Below are positions 48,291 to 57,878 of a stretch of 64,000 bases of DNA, in pieces. Every line of letters starts with the position of its first letter. The first letter of the stretch is position 1. The stretch comes from Desulfobulbaceae bacterium (GTDB taxonomy: Bacteria > Desulfobacterota > Desulfobulbia > Desulfobulbales > Desulfocapsaceae). The position numbers and the translations under genes are program-made. Under the pieces are notes generated by a model. That model was not told where the DNA came from. It was given only the letters and a program-made list of their open reading frames with translations, and did no database searches. The stretch covers positions 24,283 to 88,282 of the forward strand of contig JAHEER010000006.1 of NCBI GenBank assembly GCA_024640625.1. The letters run 5' to 3'.

Positions 48291-48530
48291 CTACGGCTTT
48301 ATCTTTTTCGTCTCGTCCAGGTGAATAACCGGTTGCTCCTGCTGCACGGTTCCGGCCTTGAACCCGGTAATCACTGGCGCGGATGGTTTCAGCAGACTCT
48401 GTCCGGCCCAGACCCCGAAGATGAACATCCACAGGAAGATGCAGAAGCAGATGATAGCGATCGAGCCGATCCCGGTCCGGGTCAACTCGAATTTTATCTT
48501 GGTTTGCCGCCGTTTCTTCCGGGTTGCCAT
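48291..48530 (-). CDS. Small membrane protein downstream of argS
   Basis: 79 residues: a Lys/Arg-rich N terminus (MATRKKRRQTKIKFELT), one long hydrophobic segment (GIGSIAIICFCIFLWMFIFG) and a polar tail ending ETKKIKP. It lies 1 base after argS. The N-terminal part resembles the anchor of SPOR-domain proteins that follow argS in related bacteria, but no SPOR domain remains here; the next frame ends at 48291 and the space to the next gene is 60 bases. Either it is a truncated remnant or a true short protein. Confidence 0.65.
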   Translation of the reverse strand: MATRKKRRQTKIKFELTRTGIGSIAIICFCIFLWMFIFGVWAGQSLLKPSAPVITGFKAGTVQQEQPVIHLDETKKIKP

Positions 48531-48531
48531 C

Positions 48532-50190
48532 TCACATTTGTTCCGGTGCGCTCAACCCCAGTATTTCCAGACCGTTGCCGAACACGGTTCGCAGTCCGGT
48601 CACCAGACAGAGCCGACTTCTGCTGAGCGCCGCATCGTCGGATATAACTTTGTGTTTGTTATAATAGCTGTGGAACTGGCCGGCAAGTTCCATGAGATAA
48701 AAAATCACCCGGTAGGGCTCCAGTTCCAGAGCACACGTTTCTATCAGGGCGGGAAATGAGCCCATCTGCTTGAGCAAGCCGATTTCTTCCGGTTCCGCCA
48801 AAAGTGACAGGTCGGCCTCAGCGGCAGCCGCCACCTCGACACCTCTGTCAGCGGCCTGGCGCAGAATTGAACAGGCCCGGGCATGACCATACTGTACGTA
48901 ATAAACCGGGTTCTCCTGACTCTCTTGAGTGGCCAGATCCAGATCGAATTCAAGCTGACTGTCCGGTTTGCGCATCATGAAAAAGAAACGGGCCGCGTCC
49001 ACCCCTACTTCGTCCAGCAGTTCGTCGACGGTAATGAAATTGGCTTTGCGGGTCGACATCTTCACCTGTTTTCCATCCCGCATCAGGGTAACAAATTGAT
49101 GCAGAATCACCGTAATTTTAGAAGCGTCGTAGCCCAAGGCTTCAACACCGGCTTTGACGTCGGGGACAGTGGCGATATGATCTGAGCCGAAAATATCGAT
49201 CAGCCAGTCAAAATCCCGTTTGAACTTTTCACGGTGATAGGCGATATCGGGCAAGCGGTAGGTAGGCTCACCACTGCTTTTGATGATGACCCGATCTTTT
49301 TCCTGGCCGAGTTCGGTGGTCTTGAACCAGGTGGCGCCGTCCTTCTCATAGACCAATCCTCTGTCGGTGAGTTCTTTGACCACTGAATCCACATGCCCCT
49401 CCTCGTACAGGGACTGTTCGTTGTAATAGTTGTCGAAAATAATTCCCATGCGGGCCAGGGTTGCCGAGATATCCTCGAAAATCGCCTTCTCTGCAGCCTT
49501 CTGGAATGGTTCGACAGAGTCACAGTCGATCAGCGACTGACCGCGACTGCCGATCAATTTTCTGGCGATATCATAAATATATTCACCCTGGTAGCCGTCT
49601 TCGGGAAACTCATGCTCCTTACCCAGCAGTTCCAGGTAGCGTGCCCGGGCAGACTCTCCCAGCACCCGCATCTGCCGGCCGGCATCGTTGTAATAGTATT
49701 CCCGATAGACATCGTGGCCCGTGGCTTCCAGAAGCCGGGCAATGCCGTCCCCCAGAATCGCCTGGCGGCCGTGCCCGATGGACAGCGGGCCGGTGGGATT
49801 GGCGCTGACGAACTCGACCATGACACGCCGGTGGCCGCCAACCTCCGATAAACCGAATGATTGGTGGTGGCGCTCAATCTCGATAAGCAGTTGCTGCCAG
49901 ACCGATTCTTTGATGACCACATTGACAAAACCTGGTCCGGCAATCTCTACCCTGTCGATGAGTTCCTCCTGCTGAGCCAGTCGATCTGCAACCAGAGGGG
50001 CAATCTGCCGCGGATTTTTCTTCTCGATACCGGCCAGCACCAGGGCGATATTGGTGGAAAAATCACCCTGATGTTCGTGTTTTGGGACTTCCACCGTATA
50101 TTTATCTGCCGCCGCGGCAGACCACTGACCGGCGTGAACGCCGGCGACAAAGCAGTCGTCCACTATCTTTTTGAAACGAGCACGGATCAT
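48532..50190 (-). CDS. argS: Arginyl-tRNA synthetase
   Basis: 552 residues, class Ia. The HIGH-type motif is SIGHGRQ in ANPTGPLSIGHGRQAILGDG; the KMSKS position is filled with a KMSTRKANFITV stretch, and the C-terminal DALR anticodon domain starts after YVQYGHARACSILR. It overlaps alr by 4 bases (ATGA), forming membrane protein-alr-argS-small membrane protein. Confidence 0.96.
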   Translation of the reverse strand: MIRARFKKIVDDCFVAGVHAGQWSAAAADKYTVEVPKHEHQGDFSTNIALVLAGIEKKNPRQIAPLVADRLAQQEELIDRVEIAGPGFVNVVIKESVWQQLLIEIERHHQSFGLSEVGGHRRVMVEFVSANPTGPLSIGHGRQAILGDGIARLLEATGHDVYREYYYNDAGRQMRVLGESARARYLELLGKEHEFPEDGYQGEYIYDIARKLIGSRGQSLIDCDSVEPFQKAAEKAIFEDISATLARMGIIFDNYYNEQSLYEEGHVDSVVKELTDRGLVYEKDGATWFKTTELGQEKDRVIIKSSGEPTYRLPDIAYHREKFKRDFDWLIDIFGSDHIATVPDVKAGVEALGYDASKITVILHQFVTLMRDGKQVKMSTRKANFITVDELLDEVGVDAARFFFMMRKPDSQLEFDLDLATQESQENPVYYVQYGHARACSILRQAADRGVEVAAAAEADLSLLAEPEEIGLLKQMGSFPALIETCALELEPYRVIFYLMELAGQFHSYYNKHKVISDDAALSRSRLCLVTGLRTVFGNGLEILGLSAPEQM

Positions 50191-51305
50191 CTTAAAAATT
50201 CTCTGTGATTATTATTGCCAAGCGCACACAGCACTTCATAGCTGATGGTGCCGCTCCACTCTCCCAGTTCATCGGCATCGATGCTTGCGCTGCCCTGGCG
50301 CCCCAGCAGAACGACCTCGTCACCGACTTCTGCACCCTCGATAGCGCTGATATCTACCATACACATATTCATACAGATCCTTCCTCTCAGAGGTGCCCGT
50401 TGACCACGAATTAGCACTTCAGCACGATTCGACATGGATCTGAAATACCCGTCACTATAGCCAATGGGCAACACCGCGAGCCTCATTTCCCGGTTGGCAA
50501 TATAAGTATGGCCATAACTGATGCCGCTGCCGGCAGCAATCGTCTTGACCTGGATGATGCGGCTCAGACAGCGCATTGCCGGCCGCAATCCCTGACCATC
50601 GTCACTCTCCCGGCCTGTGCTGCCATCCGGGTAATAGCCGTAGAGTGAAATGCCGATCCTGACCATGTCCCCGTGGGAGGCCGGTTGATACAAAAGTCCG
50701 CCCGAGTTGCAAATCGATTTGACCAGCGGTCGCCCGGCAGGATCGTGGTGATCTATTTGGTAGAACACCTCGGAAACCTGTGTTGAACTAGTCGAGCGTC
50801 GGTTATCGCTGCAGGGAAAATGGCTCATGATTCCCACAGGCTCGATTGCCAGACTTTTGCAGCGGGCGAAAACCCCGGCCGCTGCCGAGGGTGAAAAACC
50901 GAGCCGGCTCATACCGCAGTCGAACTTCAGGTATACATCGATTGTGACGCCTCTTCTGCGCTGCGCCACTGCAATCCTCTCGAGATCCTCGATGGTGAAA
51001 ACCACCGGCGTGAGGTCGTGCGTAAATAAGTAGTCTATATCCCCCGGATCGAATCCCAGAAAAATAAAAATCTCCCCCTCACAGCCGGCCTCACGAAGTG
51101 CCACCCCCTCGGCCATTTCCGCCACCCCGAAGAGCTCGCAGCCGTTGTCGCCCAGCACCCTGGCAACCCGAATCATTGAGTGGCCGTAGGCATCGCTTTT
51201 TACCATTGCCATGAGCCGCACTCCAGGTGCGGATCTGCTCATCAGATAGCGGTAATTATGGGCCAGGGCTGCAGGATCGATGATTGCCCGATTATAACAA
51301 GTCAT
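50187..51305 (-). CDS. alr: Alanine racemase
   Basis: 372 residues, PLP type III fold. The PLP Lys is in AMVKSDAYGH (residue about 36) and the C-terminal catalytic Tyr is in ISYGHTYI. It converts L- to D-alanine for peptidoglycan. It follows a membrane protein by 9 bases and its stop overlaps the argS start. Confidence 0.95.
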   Translation of the reverse strand: MTCYNRAIIDPAALAHNYRYLMSRSAPGVRLMAMVKSDAYGHSMIRVARVLGDNGCELFGVAEMAEGVALREAGCEGEIFIFLGFDPGDIDYLFTHDLTPVVFTIEDLERIAVAQRRRGVTIDVYLKFDCGMSRLGFSPSAAAGVFARCKSLAIEPVGIMSHFPCSDNRRSTSSTQVSEVFYQIDHHDPAGRPLVKSICNSGGLLYQPASHGDMVRIGISLYGYYPDGSTGRESDDGQGLRPAMRCLSRIIQVKTIAAGSGISYGHTYIANREMRLAVLPIGYSDGYFRSMSNRAEVLIRGQRAPLRGRICMNMCMVDISAIEGAEVGDEVVLLGRQGSASIDADELGEWSGTISYEVLCALGNNNHREFLR

Positions 51306-51314
51306 GGTCCTTTA

Positions 51315-51746
51315 TCATTTATGCCAATAAAACCATTGCTGCCACCCGTAACGGCTGGAATAGAGCAGAGCCCACCCTATCGCCACGCAGACAGTTCCTA
51401 CAACAGGAGATGGCACAGGGCTCATCCTGATGATGACGCCAAGCAGCATCATAACCGCCACCAGCACCCAGGTCTGCCAGGAATAGACCGCACCGATGCA
51501 GGTGTTGTCGCCGAAGCGCCTTATTCTCTCAACACCGCGCGCCGCCGATCTATTTAGTATTAATAAGGATTTCAGACTGCCGAGAATAATACCCAGGAGC
51601 ACCAGAGGCAAGAAGTTGTCTCCGCTCAGGTATCCTATTCCGCGGTACATGAGAAAAAGACCAATCACCGTCCACAGCGCCGAAGCACAAAACAGATGCG
51701 TCCTCGGAGATGCTCCCGGTTTGAATCTGCTTGACCAGTGAGACAT
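51315..51746 (-). CDS. Membrane protein, unrecognised family
   Basis: 143 residues from ATG 51746 with about four hydrophobic segments (SALWTVIGLFLMYRG, FLPLVLLGIILGSL, WVLVAVMMLLGVIIRM and VVGTVCVAIGWALLY). The N-terminal 15 residues are basic and cytoplasmic by the positive-inside rule. I do not recognise a family. A longer frame to 51812 would run through the terminator stem and is not favoured. It is the first gene of the alr-argS unit, just after the ferredoxin terminator. Confidence 0.7.
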   Translation of the reverse strand: MSHWSSRFKPGASPRTHLFCASALWTVIGLFLMYRGIGYLSGDNFLPLVLLGIILGSLKSLLILNRSAARGVERIRRFGDNTCIGAVYSWQTWVLVAVMMLLGVIIRMSPVPSPVVGTVCVAIGWALLYSSRYGWQQWFYWHK

Positions 51747-51763
51747 GGCGCTGACCACGGCTT

Positions 51764-51805
51764 TAAAAAAAGTTAAGCCCATCACCCAGAAGGGTGATGG
51801 GCTTA
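51764..51805 (-). terminator. Intrinsic terminator after the ferredoxin gene
   Basis: Perfect 14-base inverted repeat (51774-51787 and 51792-51805, loop AGAA). On the minus strand it is followed by ACTTTTTTT (51765-51773). It lies 25 bases after the ferredoxin stop. Confidence 0.95.
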
Positions 51806-51830
51806 GGAACAAAATCGTCTTGAGATCAGA

Positions 51831-52016
51831 TTACATCTCAGTAACGGTGATGGCACCTTCGGGACACACTTCAACACAGGTTTCGCAACCGAGACACTCG
51901 TCGGCTTCAACCGGGTCAGCTTTACCGTCTACCATCTCAAATACCTGAGCAGGACATGCCGCTACACACTCTTCATCGCCAGTACACTTGTCTTTGTCTA
52001 CGACAACTTCAAACAT
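51831..52016 (-). CDS. Two-cluster ferredoxin with an Asp-substituted first motif
   Basis: 61 residues. The first motif is CTGDEECVAACP (C11, D14, C17, C21): Asp stands where the second Cys normally is. The second motif is CLGCETCVEVCP with all Cys present. Asp at this place is known in Pyrococcus furiosus ferredoxin and Desulfovibrio africanus ferredoxin III, where the cluster switches between 3Fe and 4Fe forms. Small acidic electron carrier for low-potential reactions in anaerobes. A strong GGAGGTG lies before the ATG. It is a single-gene unit: promoter at 52114-52142, terminator at 51764-51805. Confidence 0.93.
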   Translation of the reverse strand: MFEVVVDKDKCTGDEECVAACPAQVFEMVDGKADPVEADECLGCETCVEVCPEGAITVTEM

Positions 52017-52113
52017 TACACACCTCCAAATGGGAATTAAATAAACTAAACATTACAAATGCTTAGCAAGCCTCAAAACGAATCTTTAAAGACCTCTGTT
52101 TTGTGTAAATATC

Positions 52114-52142
52114 CAATTAATGTACGCCTAAATTTTTGTCAA
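52114..52142 (-). promoter_or_regulatory. Promoter for the ferredoxin gene
   Basis: On the minus strand a perfect -35 TTGACA (52137-52142), 17-base spacer and TAATTG (52114-52119). The start would lie about 90 bases before the ATG. Confidence 0.6.
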
Positions 52143-52158
52143 GCAAAATCACCATACC

Positions 52159-52173
52159 ACACTGTGTCAGTGT
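52159..52173 (-). promoter_or_regulatory. Inverted repeat upstream of the ferredoxin promoter
   Basis: ACACTG-tgt-CAGTGT, perfect 6-base arms, 16 bases upstream of the -35. Could be an activator or repressor site; no factor assigned. The rest of the 349-base gap 52017-52365 holds no gene that I can support. Confidence 0.35.
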
Positions 52174-52365
52174 AAATCAATTTTATTTGCCCGAATCGCC
52201 TTCCTGTTGAGCAACAAATTATTCATATTTCCGGGCTCATAGAGGGGTGAGTGAAGCGCCGCTCAGGGAAGTCTCCAGCATGAGCGGGCATTGCGCATCC
52301 GCCATTCATTCTTACTTTGTGACCCAATCAGATTGCTACATGGTAATTTTTTGATCGGGGATCAA

Positions 52366-52725
52366 ATGGCTAAAAAGAATAAGAAAAAGAAGAACGATAA
52401 AGAGCTTGAACTGGAAATGCGTGAACGGGCCATGGTCGAAGGCATCCTCGAAGGCAGCCCGGATGGTGTTGGTGTCGTCGTCATCAGGCTGGACTGCGGC
52501 TGCAGAAAAATGGCCGCTGTCTCCATAGATGGAGAACCGGCATCGAAAATCATCATGTACCGTGATCAAGCAGAATCTATTTGTGATAAGTGTAAAGACG
52601 ACCAGGGAGCATTCATCCGGGTTGTCACGCAATTCATCCACTGGCAGGATCCACCCCCGGATCAGACACAGCAGGAAAAGATATCTCTTAAGGTACTGGG
52701 CGCGGCAGTAGCCACCACCCATTAA
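52366..52725 (+). CDS. Small Cys-containing protein, unknown function
   Basis: 119 residues from ATG 52366 with GGGG close upstream. A Lys-rich start (MAKKNKKKKNDKELELEM) is followed by a compact domain: LDCGCRKMAAVSIDGEP and SICDKCKDDQGAF, so C-x-C and C-x-x-C pairs that could hold zinc. No family recognised. It ends with a 4-base overlap to convergent cobB. A longer frame to 52291 is not favoured. Confidence 0.6.
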   Translation: MAKKNKKKKNDKELELEMRERAMVEGILEGSPDGVGVVVIRLDCGCRKMAAVSIDGEPASKIIMYRDQAESICDKCKDDQGAFIRVVTQFIHWQDPPPDQTQQEKISLKVLGAAVATTH

Positions 52726-54125
52726 GAGGCGGCGCGCCTCTTCCGGCGATACTCCGCGCATTTTCGCGTGAAGTAGAGGGCCCATTGGGGAGTTCCCTCG
52801 GCGTGCAGGTGCGTGTACAGGGCCAGGACATTGCCCGAGGTCAAACCGTCATGGCCGTCGAGAAAACCTGTTCCCCTGTCCATTCGCAGGACAAGGTCTT
52901 CGCTCTTGCCATGGAATTCCAGCACGGTGGAGTATCTGAATTCGTGCCCTTTGGCGGTAAAGCCCCGTGGGTAAAATGGATTTTCACCTTCAGCGGTAAA
53001 GATTGAGTAGCCGTGGGCCTGCGGTTTCTTGGACATGCCAAAGACCACGTCGAAAACCCCCGCCAGCGGATAGCGCTGATCATCAATGATGAGTTCTTTG
53101 CCAAGATATATCAAGCCGCCGCATTCGGCATAGATGGGCAGCCCGGCAGCGGCTGCAGCTTTCACCGACAGCCGGAAACTTGCATTTTCCGCCAATCTGG
53201 CGGCGCTCGTCTCGGGAAATCCTCCGCCGATGTAAAGCCCGTCGAGTTGCGGCAGGCCCTCATCTTCCAGGGCGTTGATTGTCACCAGCTCAGCCCCGCA
53301 GCGCTCAAGAGCCTCGAGGTTTTCCGGATAATAAAACTGAAAAGCCGTATCCTGGACCACCCCTATTTTCGTCGCGCCATCCAGCTGTTCAGTACTTTTA
53401 TGCACTTCTTCTGGATTTACGGCAGCGCAGACCGGGGACATCAGCGCTTCTACCTTGGCCATATCGATGTGCTCTCTAGCCATGTGCGCCAGATTGTCCA
53501 GAGCCTCAGCAGTTCCATCATATTCCTGATAAGGGATCATCCCCAGATGGCGCATCGGAAAGATGTCTTTCACCATCCTTGGCAGTGCCCCGAGTACTTT
53601 TATATCAGTGTAGTGGTGGACAGCCTCGGTGATAATAGTTTGCTGCCTGCCGGTGGCCACCTGGTTGAGAATCACTCCTGCGACCCGTAGTTCCGGTTCG
53701 AATGAGATGCACCCCTGGATCAGGGCCGCCACGGTTCGTGTCATTTTGGTACAGTTGACCACCAGCAGGACCGGCAGGTCGAGCTGCAGGGCCAGCTCGG
53801 CGGTCGAGTACCCACCGTGCGCGGTGACGCCGTCAAATACCCCTCTGTTGCCTTCGACGATGGCCAGATCGGCACCCGCAGAACGGTGCTGAAACGACCT
53901 GCTGATCGTCTCTGCCGAAAACAGGTACGGGTCAAGATTGTAGCAGGGGCGTCCGGCAGCACTCTGCAGCCAGCCGGCATCGATATAGTCGGGCCCTTTT
54001 TTAAATGGAGCCACCGTATGACCTGCTTGTACCCAGGCGGCCGCCAGGCCCACCGCAATGACGCTTTTGCCTGAGCCCCCGGACAAACCGGCAACAACAA
54101 GACCTTTGGTTGTTGAGTCACTCAT
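52722..54125 (-). CDS. cobB: Cobyrinic acid a,c-diamide synthase family amidotransferase
   Basis: 467 residues from ATG 54125. The N-terminal P-loop amidotransferase domain is LVVAGLSGGSGKSVIAVGLA with KKGPDYIDAGWL; the C-terminal glutaminase domain has the nucleophile Cys in YAECGGLIYLG. It amidates acetate side chains of a corrinoid or tetrapyrrole. No other cobalamin genes are in the window. In sulfate reducers the related DsrN amidates sirohaem of dissimilatory sulfite reductase, which is an alternative; dsrAB are not here to decide. It overlaps the acyltransferase gene by 8 bases. Confidence 0.85.
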   Translation of the reverse strand: MSDSTTKGLVVAGLSGGSGKSVIAVGLAAAWVQAGHTVAPFKKGPDYIDAGWLQSAAGRPCYNLDPYLFSAETISRSFQHRSAGADLAIVEGNRGVFDGVTAHGGYSTAELALQLDLPVLLVVNCTKMTRTVAALIQGCISFEPELRVAGVILNQVATGRQQTIITEAVHHYTDIKVLGALPRMVKDIFPMRHLGMIPYQEYDGTAEALDNLAHMAREHIDMAKVEALMSPVCAAVNPEEVHKSTEQLDGATKIGVVQDTAFQFYYPENLEALERCGAELVTINALEDEGLPQLDGLYIGGGFPETSAARLAENASFRLSVKAAAAAGLPIYAECGGLIYLGKELIIDDQRYPLAGVFDVVFGMSKKPQAHGYSIFTAEGENPFYPRGFTAKGHEFRYSTVLEFHGKSEDLVLRMDRGTGFLDGHDGLTSGNVLALYTHLHAEGTPQWALYFTRKCAEYRRKRRAAS

Positions 54126-54798
54126 CGTAATGTTTTTCTCTTCCATGAAGGGCCCAGGCACTCCTATGCAGCGCATTCATCTCATCTTCGAGTCTCTTTC
54201 GATAGCGCTCGATTTCCTGGCGGTCTAATCCTTGCGGCACCGGTAGCGGCTTCCCGTAAAAAAAATCGATGCGTGAGAATGGCTTGGGAATGCAGGTATG
54301 ATCCCAGGAGTTGAAGGCAAAGGAGCTCGACGCTGACCAGGCAACGGGCAAAATCGGCGCACCCGATCTGGAAGCCAGCATGATCGCCCCGGCCTGGACC
54401 ACCTGGGGCGGTCCCTGGGAGCCATCGGCCACGATACCGGCGTTGCCGCCATTGTTCAGGTAAGCGAGCAGCTCTTTGAGAGCCCGCAGTCCCCTCCTGT
54501 TGCTCGATCCGCGCACCGTATCGAAATTGAGACAGTGGGCCAGTCGAGCGATGTATTCCCCGTCTTCGCTGGCACTGACAAGCACCGCCGCCCGGTCTTT
54601 TCTGAGGTGATAAAAGACATACAGCAAGGAGTAGTGCCAAAACACTGCAATTGCACTAGTGTTCTGCACGACCTGCCGGCGATTTTCCAAGCCATGTTCT
54701 TTTTTCCTGCAGGTGGCGAACCAGAGCCGAAGCAACAGCGAAATGAGAAAAGGCAGAACCGTCACCGAAATATTGTAGAGAAGTTTGCCTTTCTTCAC
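54118..54798 (-). CDS. DUF374-type lysophospholipid acyltransferase
   Basis: 226 residues. After an N-terminal hydrophobic segment ([18 protein letters not shown]) come [12 protein letters not shown], the HX4D-like region [17 protein letters not shown] and [19 protein letters not shown], typical of the DUF374 clade of acyltransferases acting on lipid A or phospholipid precursors. It overlaps uvrB by 4 bases and cobB by 8, giving rnhA-uvrB-DUF374-cobB. Confidence 0.82.
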   Translation of the reverse strand: MKKGKLLYNISVTVLPFLISLLLRLWFATCRKKEHGLENRRQVVQNTSAIAVFWHYSLLYVFYHLRKDRAAVLVSASEDGEYIARLAHCLNFDTVRGSSNRRGLRALKELLAYLNNGGNAGIVADGSQGPPQVVQAGAIMLASRSGAPILPVAWSASSSFAFNSWDHTCIPKPFSRIDFFYGKPLPVPQGLDRQEIERYRKRLEDEMNALHRSAWALHGREKHYDE

Positions 54799-56822
54799 CC
54801 GATTTCGATCTCCAGCATTCTCAACGCCTTTATCTTGTCTCTCAATACAGCGGCTTCCTCGAAGGCAAGTTCCGCTGCCGCCCGATTCATTTCCATCTCC
54901 AGCCTGGCAATCTCTTTGTCCAGATCAGCTACAGATCCATAAACCACTTCCTCTTCCGCACTCCCGGCAAGAGAATGGTCCTCTTCGTCAATTTGGTAAC
55001 CAGCCTCTTTAAGATATTGATGGATGGTGTCTTTTACCGGTGAAATCACGGTAGTAGGGGTAATCTCATTGGTCTGGTTGTACTCCTTCTGCATTGTACG
55101 TCTTCTATTGGTCTCATCAATGGTACGCTGCATCGACCCGGTCACCTCGTCCGCATACATTATCACCATGCCGGCAACATTGCGAGCCGCCCTGCCGCAC
55201 GTTTGTATCAATGAGCGCTCCGAACGCAGGAAACCTTCCTTGTCGGCATCGAGGACCGCAACCAGTGAGACTTCCGGAATATCGAGTCCCTCCCGCAGCA
55301 GGTTGATACCGATCAGCACGTTGAATTCTCCGTTTCTCAGGTCCCGGACCAGTTTTACCCGCTCGAGTGTTTTAATATCAGAATGCAGATAACGGACCCT
55401 GACCCCAAGCTTTTCATAATAGTCGGTGAGATCCTCCGCCATCCTCTTGGTCAGCGTGGTTACCAGAACCGCCTCATGCCGCTCGGTTCTCAGCCGTATC
55501 TCATGCAGCAGGTCATCGACCTGGCTGGCTGCAGGCCGAATTTCAATTTGGGGGTCAATCAAGCCGGTGGGCCTAATTACCTGTTCGACTATTTTGTCAC
55601 CGGCCTGCTCGAGTTCGTAGGGACCCGGTGTTGCCGAAACGTAGATCACCTGATTTATCCTCTTCTCGAACTCTTCGAAGCGCAGCGGTCGATTGTCCAG
55701 AGCCGACGGCAGACGAAAGCCGAAATCGACCAGCGTCTGTTTGCGGGATCGGTCACCGTTGTACATGCCATTGAGTTGGGGCACACCGATATGGCTCTCA
55801 TCGATAAACAGCAGATAATCCTCAGGAAAATAATCGAGCAGGTTGGGCGGAGGGACGCCCTCGGGTTTGCCGGTCAAGTGCCTTGAGTAGTTCTCGATAC
55901 CGTTGCAGTATCCCAACTCCTGCATCATTTCCAGATCGAACATGGTTCTTTGCTCCAACCGCTGCCGCTCAAGCAGTCTATGTTCCTGTTCCAGCAGATC
56001 GAGGCGCTGCTTGAGTTCCTCTTTAATAGTACGCAGGGCGATCTGCATACGATCTTTGGAAGTCACGAAATGAGATCCGGGAAAGACGGTGTACTCCTGG
56101 AGTTGTGCGAGGACTACGCCGCGGAGCGAATCAATCACGGTAATCGATTCTATGGTGTCGCCGAAATACTCGACTCGGACGGCGCGATCTTCTTCATGAG
56201 CCGGAAATATGTCTAGCACGTCTCCCCTGACCCGGAAGGTGGAGCGGTGAAAAGAAAAATCGTTGCGGTCATACTGCATGAACACCAGGCGGCGCTGTAC
56301 CTCTTCAGGTGCGATTTCTGCACCGCATCTCAGAAACAGGTGCATATTACGGTATTCCTCTGGAGAGCCAAGCCCGTAGATACAGGAGACGGAGGCCACT
56401 ATCAGCACATCCCTCCTGGTCAGCAGCGATCTGGTGGCGGAATGGCGCATCTTGTCGATGGCGTCATTAATCGAGGAATCTTTCTCGATATAGGTGTCGG
56501 ATTGCGGGATATAGGCCTCCGGCTGGTAATAGTCGTAATAGGAGACGAAATACTCAACCGCATTGTGGGGAAATAGCTCCTTGAACTCGGAAAAAAGCTG
56601 GGCGGCCAGAATCTTGTTGGGCGCAATCACCAGCGCTGGTTTCTGGACTCGGGCCACGATCCCCGCCATGGTAAATGTTTTGCCAGAACCCGTGACACCT
56701 AGAAGAATCTGCTGCCGATGACCTTGCTCCACTCCCCTGGAAAGTTCATCAATAGCATTCGGCTGATCGCCGGCCGGTGAAAACGGACTCTCAAGCTGAA
56801 AAGGTGTATGGTCTATCTGCAT
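54795..56822 (-). CDS. uvrB: UvrABC excinuclease subunit B
   Basis: 675 residues. The Walker [15 protein letters not shown] (near 43), the beta-hairpin region [21 protein letters not shown], helicase motif VI ([12 protein letters not shown]) and the C-terminal UVR motif ([21 protein letters not shown]) are all visible. It verifies damage and loads UvrC. It overlaps rnhA by 10 bases and DUF374 by 4. Confidence 0.97.
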   Translation of the reverse strand: MQIDHTPFQLESPFSPAGDQPNAIDELSRGVEQGHRQQILLGVTGSGKTFTMAGIVARVQKPALVIAPNKILAAQLFSEFKELFPHNAVEYFVSYYDYYQPEAYIPQSDTYIEKDSSINDAIDKMRHSATRSLLTRRDVLIVASVSCIYGLGSPEEYRNMHLFLRCGAEIAPEEVQRRLVFMQYDRNDFSFHRSTFRVRGDVLDIFPAHEEDRAVRVEYFGDTIESITVIDSLRGVVLAQLQEYTVFPGSHFVTSKDRMQIALRTIKEELKQRLDLLEQEHRLLERQRLEQRTMFDLEMMQELGYCNGIENYSRHLTGKPEGVPPPNLLDYFPEDYLLFIDESHIGVPQLNGMYNGDRSRKQTLVDFGFRLPSALDNRPLRFEEFEKRINQVIYVSATPGPYELEQAGDKIVEQVIRPTGLIDPQIEIRPAASQVDDLLHEIRLRTERHEAVLVTTLTKRMAEDLTDYYEKLGVRVRYLHSDIKTLERVKLVRDLRNGEFNVLIGINLLREGLDIPEVSLVAVLDADKEGFLRSERSLIQTCGRAARNVAGMVIMYADEVTGSMQRTIDETNRRRTMQKEYNQTNEITPTTVISPVKDTIHQYLKEAGYQIDEEDHSLAGSAEEEVVYGSVADLDKEIARLEMEMNRAAAELAFEEAAVLRDKIKALRMLEIEIG

Positions 56823-57742
56823 GAGAAATCCTGTTCGAATTCACGGGCCAACTCTTTTGCCTCCTGAAGAAAACAATAGGGAACCTCCTTATCCTCCAGA
56901 TAGAAGCTGACCTGGTAGCGATTCATCAGCCTGTCCAGATCCAGCCAGAGCTTTTTGTTCGATACTTCGCCCCCCTCCCTGGTTCGCCAGTTTCTCTTTT
57001 TCCAACCGCTCAACCAGGTGGTGGCGCCGTCGTAGAGGTAGCCGGAGTGGGTATGCACGACAACCGGAAGCTCCTTTTTCAAACTATTGAGTCCGTTTAT
57101 CACGGCAGTCAGATATAGTTGGTTGGCTGACACCCCCGCACAACCGTCCCCCAGGATTTTCACGTGGCTGCGCCAGTTGAGAATTACCGACCAGCCGCCG
57201 ACTCCGGCTGCATGTTTATAGGTTACGCCGGTGAACAGGTGAATATGATCTGCGCGCAGCTTTGTCGTGTGGCTGTCCGCCTTCCTTTCCCCACCCCCTT
57301 TTCTAGCCGCCACCGCCAGTTCGTCTGCCCTGACATTGAAGCGGTCGGACGAATGGCCCTTGACCCAGTGCCATTGCACTTCGTGGCGGTCTATCTGGAT
57401 CAGCAGCTGACGCCAGAGATCGGCGTTCTTGACTTCCTTGCGGTCGGCGGTTCGCCAGTTGTTGATCTGCCATTTGTTGACCCAGTCGGTAATGCCGTTT
57501 TTCAAATAGATGGAATCGGTATAGAGTTTAATCCTGGATCGTTCTTGGAGCGATTTCAGGGCCTCCACCGCACCAGTCAGTTCCATGCGGTTGTTGGTAG
57601 AGCTTTGCGCCCAACCTGACAACTCGGAAAGGATGGAATCGTCCTTGATGATTACCGCCCCCCAGCCGCCGGGACCGGGGTTGGGGCTGCAGGCACCGTC
57701 TGTGTAAATCACCAGTTCAGTAATGGATTGATTGTCGGCCAT
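56813..57742 (-). CDS. rnhA: Ribonuclease HI with a second, degenerate RNase H domain
   Basis: 309 residues, about twice a normal RNase HI (150-160). Residues 1-150 are a complete enzyme: [16 protein letters not shown] (first Asp), [13 protein letters not shown] (Glu), LYTDS (Asp) and [18 protein letters not shown] (His, last Asp). Residues about 160-295 repeat the same fold ([49 protein letters not shown], then [16 protein letters not shown] matching [16 protein letters not shown]), but every catalytic acid is lost: D to G, E to Y, D to H and the final H/D stretch to LEDKEVP. The handle-like NWRT...LW part is kept. It removes RNA from RNA:DNA hybrids; the second domain may help bind. ATG 57742 chosen over a TTG at 57769. 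Confidence 0.9.
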   Translation of the reverse strand: MADNQSITELVIYTDGACSPNPGPGGWGAVIIKDDSILSELSGWAQSSTNNRMELTGAVEALKSLQERSRIKLYTDSIYLKNGITDWVNKWQINNWRTADRKEVKNADLWRQLLIQIDRHEVQWHWVKGHSSDRFNVRADELAVAARKGGGERKADSHTTKLRADHIHLFTGVTYKHAAGVGGWSVILNWRSHVKILGDGCAGVSANQLYLTAVINGLNSLKKELPVVVHTHSGYLYDGATTWLSGWKKRNWRTREGGEVSNKKLWLDLDRLMNRYQVSFYLEDKEVPYCFLQEAKELAREFEQDFSCR

Positions 57743-57878
57743 CTGCTGCAAAGGGGCGGTTAGAATCAATTAACAGCATGTGGTGCCACTTGAGGGGCAC
57801 AAAGAAAAAGATGAGATTATACCAGCTCAGAAGCCAATTTTCACCTGTCTTGGTCAGCGCACCGGATGAATTGCCGGG

